DNA from: Chloroflexota bacterium
Lineage (GTDB): Bacteria; Chloroflexota; Anaerolineae; Caldilineales; Caldilineaceae
Assembly (NCBI GenBank): GCA_016199425.1
Contig: JACQGT010000246.1
Coordinates: forward strand, 1 to 19,748
Direction of reading: 5' to 3'
DNA: 19,748 nt
The notes below the pieces were generated by a model. It saw only the letters and a program-made list of their open reading frames with translations. It was not told the origin of the DNA and made no database searches. Both the position numbers and the translations under genes were made by a program. Of this stretch, positions 16,403 through 19,748 are shown piece after piece (the first letter of the stretch is position 1; each line of letters starts with the position of its first letter).

Positions 16403-16828
16403 TTGCCAGGTCGTTTCGCTGTCCCCCACCCCGCGGTCATGCGCCGCCGCTTGCGCACCCACTTCTCCCAACTGCGCAAAAGTTGGTATATGTTCTACTT
16501 TCAGATCCCCTGGCTGCCGGAGTTTTCTCTGCGGCAGGCCGGTGGGGAGCGCTTTGCCAGGGGCATCCAGGCCGGTTTGTCGCCCGGCGCGTTTACGGAA
16601 GAGGATATGCAGGACTACCTAGCCGCCTGGGCCCAGCCCGGCGCGTGGACGGGGATGATCAACTGGTATCGGGCCATGTTCCAGAAGCCGCCGGCCCGCG
16701 CCAGCAGCTACCGGGTCACAGTGCCCCTGCGCATCATCTGGGGCAAGCGGGATGCTTTTCTGGAGTGGGAGATGCACCCATCCCACGACATTTGCGCAAC
16801 TGGCAAATCCCGTATACAGTCAGCGTGA
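16403..16828 (+). pseudogene. Alpha/beta-hydrolase (epoxide-hydrolase-like) fragment, both ends lost
   Basis: The frame encodes the middle and C-terminal part of an alpha/beta hydrolase: FAVPHPAVMRRRLRTHFSQL, KSWYMFYFQIPWLPEF, PGAFTEEDMQDYLAAWAQPGA, MINWYRAMFQ and VTVPLRIIWGKRDAFLEWEM. These match the cap-domain region of epoxide-hydrolase-like proteins, including the acid of the triad in GKRDAFL. The N-terminal half with the nucleophile elbow is absent upstream of about 16415. The C-terminus, which should contain the catalytic His, is replaced by a short unrelated tail before the stop at 16826-16828. No ribosome site precedes it. I read it as a remnant left by deletion or insertion; its right break lies immediately before the upstream region of the nucleoside transporter genes. 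Confidence 0.8.
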
Positions 16829-16873
16829 CTGTTTTCTACTTTCATCGGCTTTTCCAATTTTCAGGAGGACCCA

Positions 16874-17914
16874 ATGCACAAGCGACTGATTCTTATTGCC
16901 AGTCTGATTCTGGCCCTCGTCCTTTCGGCCTGTGCCGCGCCCGCCGCGCCTGTGGCTGCGCCGGCAGCCGGCGGCGAAAGCGCCGCGCCCGCCGCAGCCA
17001 CAGGCCCTTTCCGCATTGCCATCGTCATGCCCAGCAGCACCACCGACCTGGCCTGGAGCCAGGCGATGTATGGCGCGCTGAAATCGGTGCAGGCCGAGAT
17101 GGGCGGCGAAGGAACGCTGGAGATCGCCTATTCCGAGGGAATGTTCCAGGTGACTGACGCGGCCGCGGCCATCCGCGACTACGCGGCGGATGGTTACGAT
17201 CTGGTCATTGCCCACGGCACCCAATTCGGCAATTCGATGTTCGAGGTGGCGACCGACTTCCCGGAGACGAGCTTTGCCTGGGGGACAGCGGTTGACACGG
17301 GCAGCGAAAAGGGGCTGAAAAACGTCTTTGCCTACGAGGCCGCCGCCGATGAGGGGGGCTACGTCAATGGCGTTATCGCGGCCATACTCTCCGAGAAGAA
17401 TGTAATCGGTGTGGTTGGCCCGGTGGAAGCGGGTGATGCCAAACTCTACATCGACGGCTTCAAAAAAGGCGTGACAGACACGAAGCCCGACGCTGTGGTC
17501 AACGTCAGCTTCACCGGCTCCTTTGGCGACACAGCCCTGGCGGCTGAGGCTGCCAACGTCCACATCCAGGCTGGGGCCGATGTGCTGACCGGCTCGGCCC
17601 AACAGGTGGTGGGCGCGGTGGGTGTTGCCAAAGAGAATGGCGTCAAGTGGCTGGGAACCCAGAGCGATCAGACCTCTCTTGGCCCGGATATTGTCGTCGC
17701 CAATCAGGTCTACGACTGGACCGGCGTCATCAAAGATATGATTGCCAAAGTCAAGGCCGGGGAATTGGGCGGCACAGCCTATAATCTCACCCTCGCCAAC
17801 GGCGGTCTGGTTATCAGCTACAACAGCGCTGTGTCCGTCGGTGATGACGTAAAAGCCGCGGCGGATGCTGCCATTGCAGGCATCGAAGACGGTTCGATTA
17901 CAACGATGGAGTGA
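16874..17914 (+). CDS. BMP family (PnrA-like) ABC transporter substrate-binding lipoprotein
   Basis: A 346-residue lipoprotein that captures its ligand outside the membrane, by family usually a purine nucleoside. The signal peptide MHKRLILIASLILALVLSAC ends in lipobox LSAC (C20), followed by an Ala/Pro linker to about residue 46. The Bmp fold then begins FRIAIVMPSSTTDLAWSQAMY, with DLVIAHGTQFGNSMFEVA, ADEGGYVNGVIAA, and TGSAQQVVGAVGVAKENGVKWLGTQSDQ. The start is certain: AGGAGG lies 5 nt before ATG 16874. The only -10-like hexamer upstream is TATACA at 16813-16818, without a good -35. The sugar-type ABC ATPase follows after a hairpin-rich 90-nt gap. Ligand identity is inferred from family only. 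Confidence 0.94.
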   Translation: MHKRLILIASLILALVLSACAAPAAPVAAPAAGGESAAPAAATGPFRIAIVMPSSTTDLAWSQAMYGALKSVQAEMGGEGTLEIAYSEGMFQVTDAAAAIRDYAADGYDLVIAHGTQFGNSMFEVATDFPETSFAWGTAVDTGSEKGLKNVFAYEAAADEGGYVNGVIAAILSEKNVIGVVGPVEAGDAKLYIDGFKKGVTDTKPDAVVNVSFTGSFGDTALAAEAANVHIQAGADVLTGSAQQVVGAVGVAKENGVKWLGTQSDQTSLGPDIVVANQVYDWTGVIKDMIAKVKAGELGGTAYNLTLANGGLVISYNSAVSVGDDVKAAADAAIAGIEDGSITTME

Positions 17915-17923
17915 AGATGAAGG

Positions 17924-17977
17924 GAGGAAGGGATGACACTGGCACACCGCATCATCCCTTCCTCTTGTCATCCCTTC
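17924..17977 (+). promoter_or_regulatory. Alternative hairpins between lipoprotein and ATPase genes
   Basis: The left arm 17924-17936 pairs perfectly (13 bp) with 17952-17964. A second copy of the right arm at 17967-17977 pairs with 17928-17938 over 11 bp. The two folds are mutually exclusive and lie 10 nt after the lipoprotein stop. They could limit read-through into, or translation of, the ATPase gene. Confidence 0.6.
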
Positions 17978-18004
17978 TCCTCAAGAAAAGGGACATACTG
18001 TTCT

Positions 18005-19573
18005 GTGACAACCCCCTCCCCCACCCTCTTCCCCACAGGTCGCCCGGCCATCGACAGCCTGGAAATGCGCGGGATCGTCAAGCACTTTCCCGGTGTGCTG
18101 GCCTGCGACGCAGTGGACTTCGACATCCGCCGCGGCGAGGTCCACGCGCTGCTGGGCGAGAACGGCGCGGGCAAATCCACGCTGATGAAGATTCTCTACG
18201 GTCTCTACAGCCACGACGAAGGGACGATTTTACTCAACGGGGAGCCGGTTGCCATCCGCACCCCCACCGACGCCATCGAACTGGGCATTGGGATGATCCA
18301 CCAACACTTTATGCTGGTGGACACCCTGACCGTCACCGAAAATGTGGCGCTGGGTTTGCCTTCCAGCCGAGGGGCACTGCTCGATTTGGCGAAGGTGGAA
18401 GCCCGTATCCGCGAACTGAGCGAGACCTACCATCTGAACGTCGTCCCGGACGCGCCTGTCTGGACCCTGGCCGTGGGCGAACGCCAGCGGGTGGAGATCA
18501 TCAAAGCCCTCTACCGGGGCGCGGCCCTGCTTATTCTGGACGAGCCAACGGCTGTGCTGACACCCCAGGAGGTGGACGATCTCTTCCGCATCCTGCGCCG
18601 TATGACCCAGGACGGTCACAGCCTGATTTTTATCTCCCACAAGCTGCACGAAGTGCTGGACATCAGCGACCGAGTGACCGTTCTGCGCGAAGGCAAGCGC
18701 ATCGGCACTGTCCCGGCCCGGGAGATGAGCCGCAGCGACCTGGCCCGTATGATGGTGGGGCGGGATGTGTTGCTGGAGCGCAACCGCGGCCAGGTGGCCC
18801 ACGGAGCGGTCCGTCTTTCGCTGGAAAATGTCTCGGCCCGGGGTGTGACCGGCCACGAAGCTTTACGCGGCGTTTCGTTGCAGGTCCACGCCGGCGAGAT
18901 TCTGGGGCTGGCCGGGGTCAGCGGCAACGGTCAGCGGGAGCTGGCGGAGGTGATCGCCGGGTTGCGGGCTGTCACCGCGGGGCGGGTGGAGATGGACGGC
19001 GTGGAGATTACCGGCCAGGGCGCAGGCCAGCGCACAGGAGCTGGTCTGGCCTACATCCCCGAAGAACGGATGCACGACGGCGTGATCCGGGAATTTTCCG
19101 TGGCAGAGAATCTGCTTCTCCAGGATCATACGCGCCCGCCCTTTACCAGAGGCATTTTTCTCGACTTCAAGCGGATTGCCGGGCACAGCCGGGAATTGGT
19201 GGAGAACTTTCGGGTGAAGACCCCGTCTATCGACACGCCCACCAAAAGTCTCTCCGGCGGCAACATTCAAAAGCTCATTCTGGCCCGGGAGTTGGCCCGT
19301 TCGCCCAAAGTGCTGCTGGCGGCCCAACCCACCCGGGGCGTGGACATCGGCGCGATGGAATACATCCACCAGCGCCTGTTGCAACAGCGGGAGAATGGCA
19401 CAGCCACCCTCCTCATCTCGGAAGATTTGGACGAGGTGCTGGCGCTTTCCGACCGTATCGCAGTGATGTACGAGGGGCGGGTGATGGATGTGGTAGAGCG
19501 GGAGCAGACCAGCGCCGAAGAGTTGGGGCTGCTGATGGCGGGTGTCTACCCGGAGCGGGGGGGGGAACAGTAA
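18005..19573 (+). CDS. ABC transporter ATP-binding protein with two nucleotide-binding domains (sugar/nucleoside type)
   Basis: A 522-residue tandem ATPase of the RbsA/MglA/NupO-like class that drives BMP-type nucleoside import. Domain 1 has LEMRGIVKHFPGV, Walker A GENGAGKST at 51-59, Q-loop MIHQHFMLV, signature region LAVGERQRVEI, Walker B LLILDEPTAVLT and switch IFISHKLHE. Domain 2 has a degenerate Walker A (GVSGNGQRE), an intact signature LSGGNIQKLILARE, and a Walker B without the catalytic acid (VLLAAQPTRGVD), as is usual in this class. GTG 18005 is proposed: the ATG at 17933 lies in the hairpin and its extension is not family-like, while ATG 18062 would cut the first strand. The start is uncertain. 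Permease genes, normally adjacent, are absent; a terminator follows directly. Confidence 0.92.
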   Translation: MTTPSPTLFPTGRPAIDSLEMRGIVKHFPGVLACDAVDFDIRRGEVHALLGENGAGKSTLMKILYGLYSHDEGTILLNGEPVAIRTPTDAIELGIGMIHQHFMLVDTLTVTENVALGLPSSRGALLDLAKVEARIRELSETYHLNVVPDAPVWTLAVGERQRVEIIKALYRGAALLILDEPTAVLTPQEVDDLFRILRRMTQDGHSLIFISHKLHEVLDISDRVTVLREGKRIGTVPAREMSRSDLARMMVGRDVLLERNRGQVAHGAVRLSLENVSARGVTGHEALRGVSLQVHAGEILGLAGVSGNGQRELAEVIAGLRAVTAGRVEMDGVEITGQGAGQRTGAGLAYIPEERMHDGVIREFSVAENLLLQDHTRPPFTRGIFLDFKRIAGHSRELVENFRVKTPSIDTPTKSLSGGNIQKLILARELARSPKVLLAAQPTRGVDIGAMEYIHQRLLQQRENGTATLLISEDLDEVLALSDRIAVMYEGRVMDVVEREQTSAEELGLLMAGVYPERGGEQ

Positions 19574-19590
19574 GCAGTAATCAGTGAAAA
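19570..19590. repeat. Heptamer repeat GTAANCA x3 containing a stop codon
   Basis: GTAAGCA, GTAATCA, GTGAAAA run in tandem. The first unit supplies the TAA stop of the ATPase gene (19571-19573), and the array forms the left half of the terminator stem. Confidence 0.6.
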
Positions 19591-19612
19591 CTGTTTACTG
19601 CTCACTTTTTTT
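19573..19612 (+). terminator. Intrinsic terminator after the nucleoside ABC genes
   Basis: An 8-bp stem (19573-19580 with 19595-19602), one T-T mismatch, and CAGT-GAAA-ACTG with a stable GAAA tetraloop form the hairpin. Seven T residues follow at 19606-19612. The terminator starts within the stop codon of the ATPase gene. Confidence 0.85.
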
Positions 19613-19615
19613 GTG

Positions 19616-19688
19616 AGCCGTTGGTCGGACTTGAACCGACGACCTGCTCATTACGAGTGAGCTGCTCTACCAACTGAGCTACAACGGC
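19616..19688 (-). tRNA. tRNA-Thr (anticodon CGU)
   Basis: The 73-nt cloverleaf folds completely on the minus strand: acceptor GCCGTTG/CAACGGC, D-arm GCTC/GAGC, anticodon stem GCTCA/TGAGC with loop CTCGTAA, and T-arm GTCGG/CCGAC with TTCAAGT. The anticodon CGT reads ACG threonine codons. The discriminator base is T and the CCA end is not encoded. It is convergent with the upstream ATPase gene. Confidence 0.96.
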
Positions 19689-19699
19689 GAACCGTTAGG

Positions 19700-19728
19700 A
19701 TTATACGTGCGCCTGAGGGAAAAGACAA
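19700..19728 (-). promoter_or_regulatory. Sigma-70 promoter of tRNA-Thr
   Basis: On the minus strand TTGTCT (19723-19728) and a perfect TATAAT (19700-19705) are 17 nt apart. The -10 ends 11 nt before the tRNA 5' base, so the transcript should begin only a few bases upstream of the mature tRNA. Confidence 0.85.
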
Positions 19729-19748
19729 ATTGTAGGGGAAACGTGACC

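Noticed and set aside
16820..17971. 383-codon minus-strand open frame opposite the BMP lipoprotein gene
   Set aside because: Complement of a well-supported gene with a perfect ribosome site; the antisense protein has no family-like motif and reflects high GC.

Overview
The window looks like a chromosomal segment of a moderately high-GC bacterium, most likely a Chloroflexota member of the Anaerolineae/Caldilineae type. That is inference from gene style, not from a marker search: lipoprotein signal peptides followed by Ala/Pro-rich linkers, an alpha2beta2-type glycyl-tRNA synthetase alpha subunit, a fused homocysteine methyltransferase/methylene-THF reductase, an EGY/S2P-like protease, and heptanucleotide repeats folded into hairpins.

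Layout. Positions 1-2873 (minus strand) hold a compact run: site-2 protease, an antitoxin-toxin pair of VapBC type, and glyQ, which starts 4 nt after the toxin stop and runs off the left edge. A divergent spacer with a 25-bp-arm inverted repeat separates this from a plus-strand bifunctional methyltransferase/MTHFR (3117-5030) and a small PPOX-fold flavoprotein (5095 onward). The latter ends in a 28-bp-arm terminator hairpin that its present reading frame runs through.

Positions 5663-16297 are one long minus-strand unit. A strong sigma-70-type promoter (16269-16297) is followed by a leader of about 430 nt with a terminator-like hairpin and a multibranched fold. Then come a large protein of unknown function resembling alpha/alpha-toroid carbohydrate-active enzymes (13242-15833), a Tat-type lipoprotein solute-binding protein, two permeases, two ATPases of an Opp/Dpp (PepT) ABC transporter, and a small three-helix membrane protein. 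The extended PepT subunits and the toroid-like enzyme suggest uptake and processing of an oligosaccharide or glycoconjugate rather than a peptide. Hairpins and a complex inverted-repeat element sit in the two longest gaps of the unit, where they could set the ratio of binding protein to permeases.

To the right lie a decayed alpha/beta-hydrolase fragment, then a plus-strand BMP/PnrA-type nucleoside-binding lipoprotein and a double-domain sugar/nucleoside ABC ATPase. No permease gene follows: the unit ends in a terminator, and a minus-strand tRNA-Thr(CGU) with its own consensus promoter closes the window.

The most promising unexplained items are the structured leader and unknown enzyme of the PepT operon, and the heptamer arrays that contain the stop codons of several genes.
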